Origin: Paenibacillus sp. J23TS9
Lineage (GTDB): Bacteria; Bacillota; Bacilli; Paenibacillales; Paenibacillaceae
Length of the DNA stretch: 64,000 bases
Assembly (NCBI RefSeq): GCF_018403225.1
Contig: NZ_BOSG01000002.1
Coordinates: 124,001 to 188,000, forward strand
Direction: 5' to 3'
The position numbers and the translations under genes are program-made. Below, piece after piece: positions 53,191-62,565 of the stretch. Under the pieces are notes generated by a model that was given only the letters and a program-made list of their open reading frames with translations, made no database searches and had not been told where the DNA came from. Numbering within the stretch: the stretch's first letter is position 1; every line of letters starts with the position of its first letter.

Positions 53191-53937
53191 CTATCCATCA
53201 GAGTCCTTGATGCTGCCAAGACTTTCTCTTGCCTTCCCTGCTGCCTCCAATGTGATCTGGCGGATCACTTGCTGCACAGCTTTGACGTTCGGCAGGAGCT
53301 CTGTCCAGTCATCCAACTCCAGCTCATCATCTGGTATGGCATTCAGGTGTACCTTTACATCCAAATAAGTGGATCCCGGCTCATGCAGCTTGCCCTGCTC
53401 CGCCGCTTCCGCAAGCCATTCCCCCGAGGAAGGCCCGGACTTCCCCTTCTCCTCCAGCTTGCTCAGAGCCTCTCCATCCGAAGATTCAGCCACTGCAGGC
53501 ACTTCTTCCGCCCACTCTTGAAAGACAAAGTTCAGCAGCTGCTCTCGGGCAAGCCCGAGCAGCGTAAGCCGCAGCAAGGGTTCGGAATGAAGTTTATGTT
53601 CCACTGTCTCCAGGACCATTTGAATATGACGACACTCATTTTGACCGCAGCTGCATTTTGCCTGATCCAGCCGAGGCACATCATCTGCAGGAATTTCCTC
53701 CTCCAGCCATGACGGCTGTTGATTCTTCAGCAAGGCATATAAATCATCAGGATGATCGGCAAGCCGCTCGCAGATTCCAGTCCGCTCTTCCGCCGTAAGC
53801 TGCGGGCAGGGAATTTCCACTTTCCAGTATGCATCCGTTCCCGCTGATTCTGCGTTTGATTTCTGGCTGCGTACCTCTTTAGCGTGAATCCAGCCGGGTA
53901 CAATACTCAGCTCGAACGGTTCTCTTTTCATTAACAA
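53191..53937 (-). CDS. SWIM-like zinc-finger protein, YwqB-like
   Basis: The 248-residue protein has CSCGQNECRHI near residues 94-104, the CxC...CxH metal motif of SWIM domains. The rest is acidic and helical. It follows a large SNF2 helicase by 39 bases on the same strand, as ywqB follows ywqA in B. subtilis. SWIM proteins often bind nucleic acid or partner proteins. It may assist the helicase. ATG 53937 is preceded by a weak binding site. Confidence 0.8.
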   Translation of the reverse strand: MLMKREPFELSIVPGWIHAKEVRSQKSNAESAGTDAYWKVEIPCPQLTAEERTGICERLADHPDDLYALLKNQQPSWLEEEIPADDVPRLDQAKCSCGQNECRHIQMVLETVEHKLHSEPLLRLTLLGLAREQLLNFVFQEWAEEVPAVAESSDGEALSKLEEKGKSGPSSGEWLAEAAEQGKLHEPGSTYLDVKVHLNAIPDDELELDDWTELLPNVKAVQQVIRQITLEAAGKARESLGSIKDSDG

Positions 53938-53976
53938 ACGTACCCTCCCGGTCTGCTGTCATTATTGCCTGTCAGC

Positions 53977-56900
53977 TTACATCCAGTCTTCTCCCTGAAG
54001 CGTAATCAACTCCCGGAGCTCATGGTCAGACATTTCGGTAAGCCAGGTTTCGCCAGAGCCGACGACCTGTTCGGACAGCGCCTTTTTATGTTCAATCAGC
54101 TCATCGATACGCTCCTCAAGCGTGCCTTGGCATATCAGCTTATGAACCTGGACATTCTTGTTTTGGCCGATACGGAAAACACGGTCCGTGGCCTGGTTCT
54201 CAACCGCCGGATTCCACCACCGGTCATAATGCAGCACGTGGTTGGCACGGGTGAGGTTGAGTCCGACACCCCCTGCTTTCAATGAAAGGACGAAAAACCG
54301 TGATCCCTCTCCATTTTGAAAATCATTCACCATCTGATCCCGTTCCTGTTTGGAAACACCCCCATGCAAAAAGGACGGCTTGACACCATACCTCTGCTCT
54401 AGGCGTGATACAATCAAATGTCCCATCGCCACATACTGGGTGAAGATAAGCGCAGATTCTCCAGTTTCATCTATATTATCGAGAAGATCATAGAGACGCT
54501 CCATTTTACCGGAAGACTCCGCCTTGGAACCCTTGGACTCTTCCCTGCCAAGAAGCTGCGGGGAATCACAGATTTGCTTCAGCTTGGTTAGTGAGGACAG
54601 CACAAGCCCTTTGCGGGTGATACCCGTTTCTTTGCCAATCTGCTCCATCACCTGTTCAACCACCGACTGGTACATCGCTCCCTGGACCGGTGTCAGCGTG
54701 CAGTACGACTTAATCTCAAGCTTCTCCGGCAGATCCTTGCGGATATCCGGATCGCTCTTCAAGCGCCGCAGCATGAAGGGAGCTACAAGCTTATGAAGCT
54801 CCTGCAGCTTTCCGGTTCCCGCGTCGCTTGCCGTATAATGCTGCCGGAATGAAGCTGCAGAGCCCAAATAACCCGGGTTTAAAAAGTGAAATATCGACCA
54901 CAGCTCGCCAAGGCGGTTCTCCACTGGCGTTCCCGTCATTGCAATGCGGTGGGGAGACGACAGCTTCATCACGCTTTGAGCCTGCTTAGTGCGGTGATTT
55001 TTTATATACTGTGCTTCATCCAGCACGATGGAGGTCCACGCCATGGCGGCCAAATCCGTCCCATCCCGTCCTGCCAGATGGTAAGTCGTCAGCACAAGAT
55101 CATGTTTGGCTGCCTCTTGCAGAAAATCCTCGCCATGCTGGCGGCGGTTGCCGTGATGAATATATAGATTCAGATCAGGTGCAAACCGCTGCAGCTCGCG
55201 TTGCCAGTTGCCAAGAAGCGAGGTCGGACACACGATCAGAACAGGGTTTTGATCTTTCTTGTACTGCTCCAGCAAGCAGGTAATCACCTGAATCGTCTTA
55301 CCCAAGCCCATATCATCCGCCAGGCAGACGCCAAATCCCATATCCCTCATCGCAGACAGCCACTGGTATCCCCGCTCCTGATATGGACGAAGCACACCAT
55401 GCAGTGAAGCGGGCACCGGCCGTACCGGAACTTTGCGAGGCCCCTCCTCGCCCAGCAGAGACTGGAGGTATCCGGCTGTTTCCAGCCCCATGACCGGAAT
55501 GCCCTTCCACAGCCGTTCTGCTCCTTCTTCCGCTGACAGATGCAGCCATTCCGATAGATCCATCTCGCCCTCTTCATGCCGCTTCAGATAGCGCAGAACC
55601 TGGCGGATTTCCTTCAGGTCCAGTTCTATCCATTCCCCGCGAAACTGAACATAAGGCAGTGCAGCCTCTGCCAGCTCGGCAAGCTCATCACGTGACAGTG
55701 TCAACCCGTCGAGCGCTGCCTCCACATGAAAGGACACCAGCTGTTCCATACCGATGACAGGAAGACCTGGCTTGCTGTCATCCGTTTGCATTTTCAGGGA
55801 CAGACCGACCCGGCGGCGTCCCTTCCGGCTCCATTTGGAAGGCATCTGTACCGTCATCCCGGCTTTATTTAGCCGTGGGACAGAGTTCCGTACAAAGGCG
55901 ACCATTTCTTCGGAAGTTAGCTCCATCCCTTGAGGTGCGGGTACACGCAGCGCGGCTGCAATCTCCGGTGATAACGATGCCGCTTCTCCCAGAAGATTCA
56001 GCAGCTGCTCTTGTACATCTTCATATATTTTCCCGCGCCGGTGAATATCCCGCTCTCTGTATCCCCAGATCGCCGCGACCGGCAGCAAGGCTCCAAATTC
56101 ATCTTGAAACTCCGCCCAAAAGGTTACACGCCAGCGCTCCTGTTCCTCCGTATGGCTCGGCGCGAGGCGAAGCCCCAGCTTCAGCCTGCCTTGGCGGGAG
56201 TGCTCTTCACCTTCCGGACTCACCGGAATCGAAGTCCCCCCAAAAGCGGCAACCTCCTCGCCCATGGCGGTTATTTCCTCGGCTGTTCCCTGAACAGCAA
56301 TGGTCCGGCTCACGGTAAGCAGGCTGTTCCACCACAGCTCTGTCAGCGGTGATGTCCCCCTGCGATAATCCGCCTGGCAGCGCGACAGCTTGCCTTCCTG
56401 CGCACGCACAATCTCCTGCACGCGTGAATGAATCATCGCGCTCAGAAATGTATGCAGCGCAGTCGCTCCCGCTTCCTGCTTCGTCAAAGGTTCGCTCCCG
56501 AGGAGTGCAGGCACACCAAGCGCAACCGGAGGCATGGCGGCAGCCAGCTGCAGAAACCGCTCGATATCCTGCGGCTCCTTCAGCTTCGGCTTCCAGCTGC
56601 CCGTCAGCGCGAGTACGCCTGCCCGCCGGCGGGTGCCTGCCGCTGTAACCGCCGCAGTGCCCGGAGCGATCTGTCCGCGCAGCATCAGCTCCAAGGCAAA
56701 CTTGGCCGCTTTGGACCAATATCCCATCTCTGCCCCCGGGTCGATGCCAAGCCGCACACAGGCGGGTTCATCCCATGCCAGCAGCATGGAAAAGGCATCC
56801 GCAGGTGTCAACGCAAGCCCTTCAAGGGTCCTGCCCATCAGTTGCCGCCGCTCGCCGCGCCGGGCTGTACGCTGTCCGGCCGTCGGGGAAGGATAACGCA

Positions 56901-57063
56901 GCTCGGCAAGACGAAGCGCAGTCTGTGCAAAGGGCTTCGCCCCGTCCGTCATAACAAGCGATCTCACAACCTTGCTCCACGCATCTACCTTCGGTTCGGA
57001 CATTTCTCCTGAAAAACAAAAAAACACATCACCTAGCCATACGCCATATAGCGGTTGATTCAT
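53977..57063 (-). CDS. SNF2-family helicase, YwqA-like
   Basis: The 1028-residue protein has an N-terminal region of about 550 residues without named domains and a SNF2 core. Motif I is CLADDMGLGKTIQV, motif II DEAQ in VLDEAQYIKNH, motif III MTGTPVENRLGELW, motif V/VI VLSLKAGGVGLNLT then RVFRIGQNKNVQVHKLI. The start ATG 57063 has AGGAG upstream; the longer frame does not. SNF2 proteins translocate on DNA and remodel protein-DNA contacts. The coupled SWIM gene suggests a joint role. Confidence 0.9.
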   Translation of the reverse strand: MNQPLYGVWLGDVFFCFSGEMSEPKVDAWSKVVRSLVMTDGAKPFAQTALRLAELRYPSPTAGQRTARRGERRQLMGRTLEGLALTPADAFSMLLAWDEPACVRLGIDPGAEMGYWSKAAKFALELMLRGQIAPGTAAVTAAGTRRRAGVLALTGSWKPKLKEPQDIERFLQLAAAMPPVALGVPALLGSEPLTKQEAGATALHTFLSAMIHSRVQEIVRAQEGKLSRCQADYRRGTSPLTELWWNSLLTVSRTIAVQGTAEEITAMGEEVAAFGGTSIPVSPEGEEHSRQGRLKLGLRLAPSHTEEQERWRVTFWAEFQDEFGALLPVAAIWGYRERDIHRRGKIYEDVQEQLLNLLGEAASLSPEIAAALRVPAPQGMELTSEEMVAFVRNSVPRLNKAGMTVQMPSKWSRKGRRRVGLSLKMQTDDSKPGLPVIGMEQLVSFHVEAALDGLTLSRDELAELAEAALPYVQFRGEWIELDLKEIRQVLRYLKRHEEGEMDLSEWLHLSAEEGAERLWKGIPVMGLETAGYLQSLLGEEGPRKVPVRPVPASLHGVLRPYQERGYQWLSAMRDMGFGVCLADDMGLGKTIQVITCLLEQYKKDQNPVLIVCPTSLLGNWQRELQRFAPDLNLYIHHGNRRQHGEDFLQEAAKHDLVLTTYHLAGRDGTDLAAMAWTSIVLDEAQYIKNHRTKQAQSVMKLSSPHRIAMTGTPVENRLGELWSIFHFLNPGYLGSAASFRQHYTASDAGTGKLQELHKLVAPFMLRRLKSDPDIRKDLPEKLEIKSYCTLTPVQGAMYQSVVEQVMEQIGKETGITRKGLVLSSLTKLKQICDSPQLLGREESKGSKAESSGKMERLYDLLDNIDETGESALIFTQYVAMGHLIVSRLEQRYGVKPSFLHGGVSKQERDQMVNDFQNGEGSRFFVLSLKAGGVGLNLTRANHVLHYDRWWNPAVENQATDRVFRIGQNKNVQVHKLICQGTLEERIDELIEHKKALSEQVVGSGETWLTEMSDHELRELITLQGEDWM

Positions 57064-57258
57064 GGTTGTCTCCTGTCGTTTCCGTAATAACACATATACT
57101 TCCATCTTATACGAAAACCACTCAATTTAAAAACCGCAATCGTCTTTTTTATATAAAATCCGCGATAAAAGTTCCCCTGAATGATCCCCATCCTCATCTA
57201 TAGAGTGTTTAATTTCTCAGCCAGGAAGATACGCAAATCCATAAATATGTTCACAAAA

Positions 57259-57301
57259 ACAAAGCCTGCTCCCCCAATCTTCCGGTTAAACAGGCTTTGT
57301 T
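57259..57301. terminator. Terminator-like hairpin
   Basis: AACAAAGCCTG (57259-57269) and CAGGCTTTGTT (57291-57301) pair perfectly. It lies in the gap before the solute-binding protein gene end, and could back up the next terminator. Confidence 0.65.
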
Positions 57302-57340
57302 CTTATTGTTCACTACTCGGCTGCTTGAATGATGAAGATG

Positions 57341-57380
57341 AAAAGAGGCCCCTTTTAGTGTTAAAAGAGAGCCTCTTTTT
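57341..57380 (-). terminator. Terminator of the sugar-binding protein gene
   Basis: AAAAGAGGC (57341-57349) and GCCTCTTTTT (57371-57380) pair, with a smaller CTTTTA/TTAAAAG stem in the loop. On the minus strand a T run follows. Confidence 0.8.
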
Positions 57381-57410
57381 AAATAGAAATTATTGCTTCG
57401 GGTACTTCGA

Positions 57411-58703
57411 TTATTTCTTCAGGTTATCCCATGTTTTTTGGAAATCTGCCATGAGCTGATCCTTGTCGGATTTACCTGCGATGTAGCTCTGCATACTGGA
57501 ACCGAACTCATTCCACGCGCCTTCAGGGAATCTTGCAAACTGCCAGCTCAGAAGCTTGTTCTCTTTGCTGTATTTCAGCACTTCAGCGCCGAGTGCGCCC
57601 AGATCCTGTTCGGTAGCGTTAATGCTTTTGAATGCAGGGATAAACTTGAATTCTTTAGTAATGTAGTTTTTACCTTGATCAGAAGTCACGAGCCAGTTCA
57701 AGAATTCCTTCGCATCATCTTTCACTTTAGAGTTCTTGTTTACAACCCAGTTGTTTGGTACGCCAACCAGCAGCTTGTCATTTTCCTCTGCATTGTCGTT
57801 GATCGGCATAGGCAGGATCCCAATGTTCATGTTTGGCGTAATGCCGTCAATTTGAACTTGAGTCCAGTTACCCTGCTGCGTCATTGCCGCTTGTCCGTTT
57901 GCGAACATCGTCATTTCCGTGTTGTAGTCGGTCGTCAGTGGGTTTTTGTTGCTGTATTTCAGCGTAAGGTCAAACAGCTTCATGAATTCATCCATTTGCT
58001 TGTTGCCTGCGAATTTAGCGGTACCTTTGTTCAAACCATCGATATAGGCGCTAGGATCTTCCTGATGTGCGAAAGGAACATTTAATGTATGTTGTCCCAG
58101 AATCCAGCCTTCTTGATACCCGTTAACGAATGGAGTGATGCCTGCATCCTGCAGCTTTTGAGCCGCAGCTGTCAATTCAGTGAGCGTTTTAGGTGTTTCC
58201 GTGATACCTGCTTTTTTGAACAAATCCTTGTTATATACAAAACCATAGCCTTCAAGGTTCATTGGCATACCATAGATTTTGCCGTCTTTCGTAATTTGAT
58301 CCTTGGATACGTCAACCATGTCACTGACCCATTTTTCGTTGGACAAATCATCGAGCTTATCCACCCAAGTGTTCAAATCCGTATAACCGCCAACGTTGAA
58401 AATGTCAGGCTCTTCACCGGAAGCGAATTTCGCTTTCAGCGCTGCGCCGTAATCGGAACCGCCGCCAACCGTTTGAATGTCGAGCTTGATGCCCGGATGG
58501 CTTGCCTCATAATCGCCTTTCAGCTTATTGAGGGCTTCAGCGATCTCAACTTTAAATTGGAAGATATGAATCGTTTTGGTGCCGCCTTTACCGCTATCTC
58601 CGCTTGCGCTCTCGGTATTTTTGTCTGTTTTGGAGCCGCAGCCTGCAAGTACAACAGAAAGCGCGAGCATGGATGCCAGCGTAATTTTGGAACGTTTTTT
58701 CAT
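57411..58703 (-). CDS. Extracellular solute-binding lipoprotein, carbohydrate ABC transporter
   Basis: The 430-residue protein has a signal peptide with lipobox VLAGCG (Cys22), then a type 1 solute-binding fold typical of sugar transporters: VEIAEALNKLKGDYEASHPGIKLDIQTVGGGSDYGAALKAKFASGEEPDIFNVGG near 53-108. It captures sugar outside the membrane. ATG 58703 has GGAGG upstream. A cre-like site and TATAAT lie just upstream, so it has its own promoter besides the one shared with the permeases. No ATPase is in the cluster; a shared one is likely. Confidence 0.93.
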   Translation of the reverse strand: MKKRSKITLASMLALSVVLAGCGSKTDKNTESASGDSGKGGTKTIHIFQFKVEIAEALNKLKGDYEASHPGIKLDIQTVGGGSDYGAALKAKFASGEEPDIFNVGGYTDLNTWVDKLDDLSNEKWVSDMVDVSKDQITKDGKIYGMPMNLEGYGFVYNKDLFKKAGITETPKTLTELTAAAQKLQDAGITPFVNGYQEGWILGQHTLNVPFAHQEDPSAYIDGLNKGTAKFAGNKQMDEFMKLFDLTLKYSNKNPLTTDYNTEMTMFANGQAAMTQQGNWTQVQIDGITPNMNIGILPMPINDNAEENDKLLVGVPNNWVVNKNSKVKDDAKEFLNWLVTSDQGKNYITKEFKFIPAFKSINATEQDLGALGAEVLKYSKENKLLSWQFARFPEGAWNEFGSSMQSYIAGKSDKDQLMADFQKTWDNLKK

Positions 58704-58776
58704 GAATGAATCCTCCCTTTATTCTTGTCTTTCACATCATTAAACTTTAAGGTCGTAAGCTTGATTTATTCGTTTC

Positions 58777-58801
58777 TGTAATCGCTTACTCTTTCATTAT
58801 A
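58777..58801 (-). promoter_or_regulatory. Promoter with cre site for the sugar-binding protein
   Basis: On the minus strand TATAAT (complement of 58796-58801) is followed by the cre-like TGTAATCGCTTACT (58777-58790 read on plus), matching the consensus TGWAANCGNTNWCA at 13 of 14 positions. This position just downstream of -10 is classic for CcpA catabolite repression. The -35 is weak. Confidence 0.65.
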
Positions 58802-58891
58802 GGGACGGGTCCCTGAGATGAGCACTTACGATATTGACGAAACAGGGGGACGGGATTGACCTGTCCAATATCGCCCCCGTTTCTCTAAGCA

Positions 58892-59728
58892 TCAGCCCTT
58901 TACAGCGCCTTGTGTGATGCCTTCAACGATATATTTTTGCATCGCCAGGAAGAAGATGATGACCGGCAGAATGCCCAGAACCAGTGCCGGGAGCGCCAGA
59001 TCCCACTGCTTCGTAAACTGCCCGAAGAATGCAAAGGTCGCAATCGGTATGGTCCGGAGATCTGCGCTTTGCAGCACCAAGGAAGGAAGCAGATAGTCAT
59101 TCCAGATCCACAGCGTGTTCAGAATAATAACGGTAACAAACATCGGTTTCATCAAAGGCAATACAATGCGGAAGAACGTTCCGTAAATGCTGGTACCGTC
59201 AACGCGCGCAGCCTCTTCGATCTCTAGCGGAATGCTTTTTACAAAACCATGGAACAGGAACACGCTGAGCGGAACACCGAAGCCCAGATAGGCGATGATC
59301 AAACCCGGAATGCTGTTCATGAGGCTCAGTGAGCTCATGACCTTAACGAGTGGAATCATGATGGACTGGAACGGGATAACCATTGCAGCCACGAAGATCG
59401 CAAACAGAAAACGGTTAAAGCGGCTGTTGTGACGGACCATGCGGTATGCCGCCATCGCACTGAACATGGAAAGCACCGCGTTGCTGATGACCGTGACGAT
59501 CAGCGAATTCGTAAATGCTTTCGGGAAATTCGTGATTTCCCAAGCCCTCGCATAGTTATGCCACTCAAAGCTCTTCGGCCAGCTGGCCGAATTGGTCAGC
59601 AAATCGCTGAAGGTTTTGACGGAATTCACAAACAGGAAGTAGAACGGAATCAGGAAGACCAGCGCCAGCAACACCATAATAATCTCAGTTGCGAGCGTGC
59701 CGAGGCGGTATTTTTTTGATACTTCCAT
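58892..59728 (-). CDS. Carbohydrate ABC transporter permease, MalG type
   Basis: The 278-residue protein has six membrane helices and the EAA loop EEAARVDGTSIYGTFFRIVLPLMKP near residues 177-201. It forms the membrane pore with the MalF-type partner. Its ATG overlaps the stop of that partner (TGATG at 59726-59730), so they are translated together. It is followed by 188 bases before the binding protein. Confidence 0.93.
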   Translation of the reverse strand: MEVSKKYRLGTLATEIIMVLLALVFLIPFYFLFVNSVKTFSDLLTNSASWPKSFEWHNYARAWEITNFPKAFTNSLIVTVISNAVLSMFSAMAAYRMVRHNSRFNRFLFAIFVAAMVIPFQSIMIPLVKVMSSLSLMNSIPGLIIAYLGFGVPLSVFLFHGFVKSIPLEIEEAARVDGTSIYGTFFRIVLPLMKPMFVTVIILNTLWIWNDYLLPSLVLQSADLRTIPIATFAFFGQFTKQWDLALPALVLGILPVIIFFLAMQKYIVEGITQGAVKG

Positions 59729-60609
59729 CAGGATTCAACCTCCTTGCTTTTCGTTAATTTAACCTGCAGACTGGTAATGATTGCAACGACAACGAAGAAG
59801 ATAATTGCTTTTGCAGTACCCAGCCCGTAACGGTTGTTCTGGAATGCTTCATTGTAAATGTTCAGCGCCACCGACTCCGTCGAGCGGAACGGTCCGCCTT
59901 TGGTCAGGGACAAGTTCAAATCGAACATTTTAAAGGACCAGGAGATTGCCAGGAACAGACAAACGGTTACAGCCGGCATGACAAGCGGTACAATGACCGA
60001 TTTCAGGATTTGCATCTTGCTTGCTCCGTCGATTTCAGCTGCTTCAATGATATCTTTCGGAATGTTGTTGATCGATGAAATGTAAATAACCATCAGGTAA
60101 CCAGCCGTTTGCCATACAAATACGATAATGATGCCCCAGAAACCTGTGGTCGCATCACCGAGCCAAGGCAGGTTAAAGAAGGACCAGCCGGTAGCATCGC
60201 CTACCGCAGAGAAGCCTTTAATGAAAATGAACTGCCAGATGAAACCGAGCAGCAGGCCGCCAATGACGTTGGGCATAAAAAAGATCGTACGCAGTACGTT
60301 CCGCGTTTTCAAAGGCTTGGTCAATAAATAGGCAAGGAAAAATCCGAGTAAATTGGTTAAAATAATGCCGACGACCGTAAATCTTACCGTAAACCAGAAG
60401 GCCTTCCCAAAATCGGGATCTTTGGTTAATATTTGTTTGAAATTGTCGATGCCGACCCAGGTTACTTGACCGGATACACCGTTCCAATTCGTAAAGGAAT
60501 AATATAGCCCCAGAATGAACGGAATCACAATGATAATGGTAAAAAAGATTGTGGACGGGCCCACAAATACCAGCTGCTGGAGCAGCCCGGATGATTTTTT
60601 GCGTTTCAT
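59728..60609 (-). CDS. Carbohydrate ABC transporter permease, MalF type
   Basis: The 293-residue protein has about six membrane helices and the EAA loop EAAEIDGASKMQILKSVIVPLVMPAV near residues 195-220. It begins MKRKKSSGLLQQLVFVGPSTIFFTIIIVIPFI. ATG 60609 has GGGGAG upstream; the longer frame is not coding. It is the first gene of the transporter operon and faces away from the histidine kinase gene. Confidence 0.93.
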   Translation of the reverse strand: MKRKKSSGLLQQLVFVGPSTIFFTIIIVIPFILGLYYSFTNWNGVSGQVTWVGIDNFKQILTKDPDFGKAFWFTVRFTVVGIILTNLLGFFLAYLLTKPLKTRNVLRTIFFMPNVIGGLLLGFIWQFIFIKGFSAVGDATGWSFFNLPWLGDATTGFWGIIIVFVWQTAGYLMVIYISSINNIPKDIIEAAEIDGASKMQILKSVIVPLVMPAVTVCLFLAISWSFKMFDLNLSLTKGGPFRSTESVALNIYNEAFQNNRYGLGTAKAIIFFVVVAIITSLQVKLTKSKEVES

Positions 60610-60717
60610 CCCGATCTCCCCTTTTCGAAAATTTCGTACTGTTCGTAGCTTCAGTATGCGGGAATTAGCGATCGAAAAACACGGAGGATCGTGAACCGTT
60701 AGGGGGAAAATATTGAT

Positions 60718-62565
60718 ATGACGAAAAAAGGAAATTATGTGCACGAAGGTGGTAAACCGATGAAATTCCGCAGTATTCGCTCGCGGCTGATCCAGTTCAT
60801 GCTTCTGGCTACGACCATACCGCTTCTCCTTTCCATCAGCATTACCTATATTCATACCAAGGAAACGATTAAGGAACAGTCGCTCGAAGAGAACAAGCAT
60901 CTGATATTCCAGGGGAAGACCAATCTGAACAACTACCTGGACAATATCAACAAGGCTTCACTCGTAGTGTATACAGACACGAATTTCTTGCGGAACCTGC
61001 GCAAAATTCCCGATGACTACCGGGCCGTGGCTGAGGTATTTACCCTGCTGCAAAATATCCAAAGCACGATTAACGGGATTGAACGGATCTATCTGCATGC
61101 AACCCAGTCAGGCCAATCCACGCTGGTAACGCCTGCTACTTTTCCAAAGAGAGAGTTTCGAAGCGAGCCTTATGTAAGCACCCGTCCTTATGAAAAATAT
61201 ACAACGGCTGTTGAGCCGACCCATAAAAGCCATGATTATGGTTTCCCCCCGTCTCCAACCTCTTATTCCGAGCGGGATGTGTTCACGTTCCACCGGACGA
61301 TTACCAATATCCCTTCGGAAAAGGTACTCGGGGTGCTGGCGATCGATGTCAGACTCGATGCGGTTGCTGCAATTTGCGAGCAGCTGTTTAATAAGAATAA
61401 TGAGCAGCTTCTCGTCGTCGATGAGAATGGCAACATTATTTATTCAGGCAGAGACGAGCAGATCGGTCAAAAGCTGACGGATGAGGTCTTGCTTGAACAC
61501 ATTCATCAGAACCTGACCAGCGGTTCTTTTGAAAATGGCGGAGCCATGCATGTATTCGAAAAGATGCAAACACCCTATACGGAATGGACCATCATTAAAA
61601 GAATTCCTAACGCAACGCTGTACGAGCGTGCGACTCAGCTGACCCAGATCAATGCGGCCATCGCCGTCATTGCCCTGCTCATTATCGTATTCGGTACGCT
61701 GTTCATCTCCGTGCGCATTACCGAACCGATCAAGCGTCTGACCAGCTATATGAACCGAATTCAATCCGGCCAGCTGGACGTCGATATCGACTGGAACAGC
61801 CGTGATGAAACAGGTATCATGTTTGCGCGGTTCAGGCAGATGATGGACACTATCAATAATCTGATCTTGCGGGAATACCGCCTGGAGCTAGCCAACAAGA
61901 CCAATCAGCTAAAGGCTCTGCAGGCGCAGATCAATCCGCATTTTCTGTATAATACGCTGCAGTCGATCGGAACACTGGCATTGCAAAATAATGTGCCCCG
62001 GATCTACGCCCTGCTCTCTTCGCTCGCCAAAATCATGCGCTACAGCATGAATAATAACGATGCGCTGGTAACCCTCAGGGAAGAAGCCGAGCATGTAAGA
62101 CTATATCTCGATTTGCAAAAGGAACGATTCAGCGACCAGCTGGAGTTTTCAATCCAACTGGAGCCGGAAACCCTGCGTGTACCCATGCCGAAAATGATCC
62201 TGCAGCCACTCGTGGAAAATTACTTTAAGCATGGCCTCGACAGCCAGGGCAACCAGGGCAGACTGGATATCACCAGCCGGATGAAGCCGCATGGGGTTCT
62301 GGAGATCGTGATCGAAAATAATGGAGAATCCATTCCGCCGGATGAGCTGAAGCAGCTGACCTGGCAGCTGGAGCGTCAGCAAACCGGAGTTCAAGCTGAA
62401 TGGACGGATGAAGACGGAATCGGGCTTCACAATGTACTCATGCGTCTGCAGCTCTACACCGAGCATGAATCAGCGCTGCATATAGATAATATAAAGCCGC
62501 AAGGCGTTCGAATAACCGTAGAAATTCACACCGAAGCGAAGCATACAGAGGAGAATAACGAATGA
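60718..62565 (+). CDS. YesM-like sensor histidine kinase
   Basis: The kinase of about 600 residues has a first membrane helix (about 25-45), an extracellular sensor of about 260 residues, a second helix (about 305-330) and a HAMP domain. The phosphorylated-His segment LQAQINPHFLYNTLQSIG is near 405-420, and the ATPase end includes PKMILQPLVENYFKHGL and GIGLHNVLMRL. It responds to sugars or cell envelope signals through its partner. ATG 60718 has AGGGGGAA upstream; ATG 60760 with GAAGGTGG is equally plausible. It overlaps the next gene by four bases. Confidence 0.93.
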   Translation: MTKKGNYVHEGGKPMKFRSIRSRLIQFMLLATTIPLLLSISITYIHTKETIKEQSLEENKHLIFQGKTNLNNYLDNINKASLVVYTDTNFLRNLRKIPDDYRAVAEVFTLLQNIQSTINGIERIYLHATQSGQSTLVTPATFPKREFRSEPYVSTRPYEKYTTAVEPTHKSHDYGFPPSPTSYSERDVFTFHRTITNIPSEKVLGVLAIDVRLDAVAAICEQLFNKNNEQLLVVDENGNIIYSGRDEQIGQKLTDEVLLEHIHQNLTSGSFENGGAMHVFEKMQTPYTEWTIIKRIPNATLYERATQLTQINAAIAVIALLIIVFGTLFISVRITEPIKRLTSYMNRIQSGQLDVDIDWNSRDETGIMFARFRQMMDTINNLILREYRLELANKTNQLKALQAQINPHFLYNTLQSIGTLALQNNVPRIYALLSSLAKIMRYSMNNNDALVTLREEAEHVRLYLDLQKERFSDQLEFSIQLEPETLRVPMPKMILQPLVENYFKHGLDSQGNQGRLDITSRMKPHGVLEIVIENNGESIPPDELKQLTWQLERQQTGVQAEWTDEDGIGLHNVLMRLQLYTEHESALHIDNIKPQGVRITVEIHTEAKHTEENNE

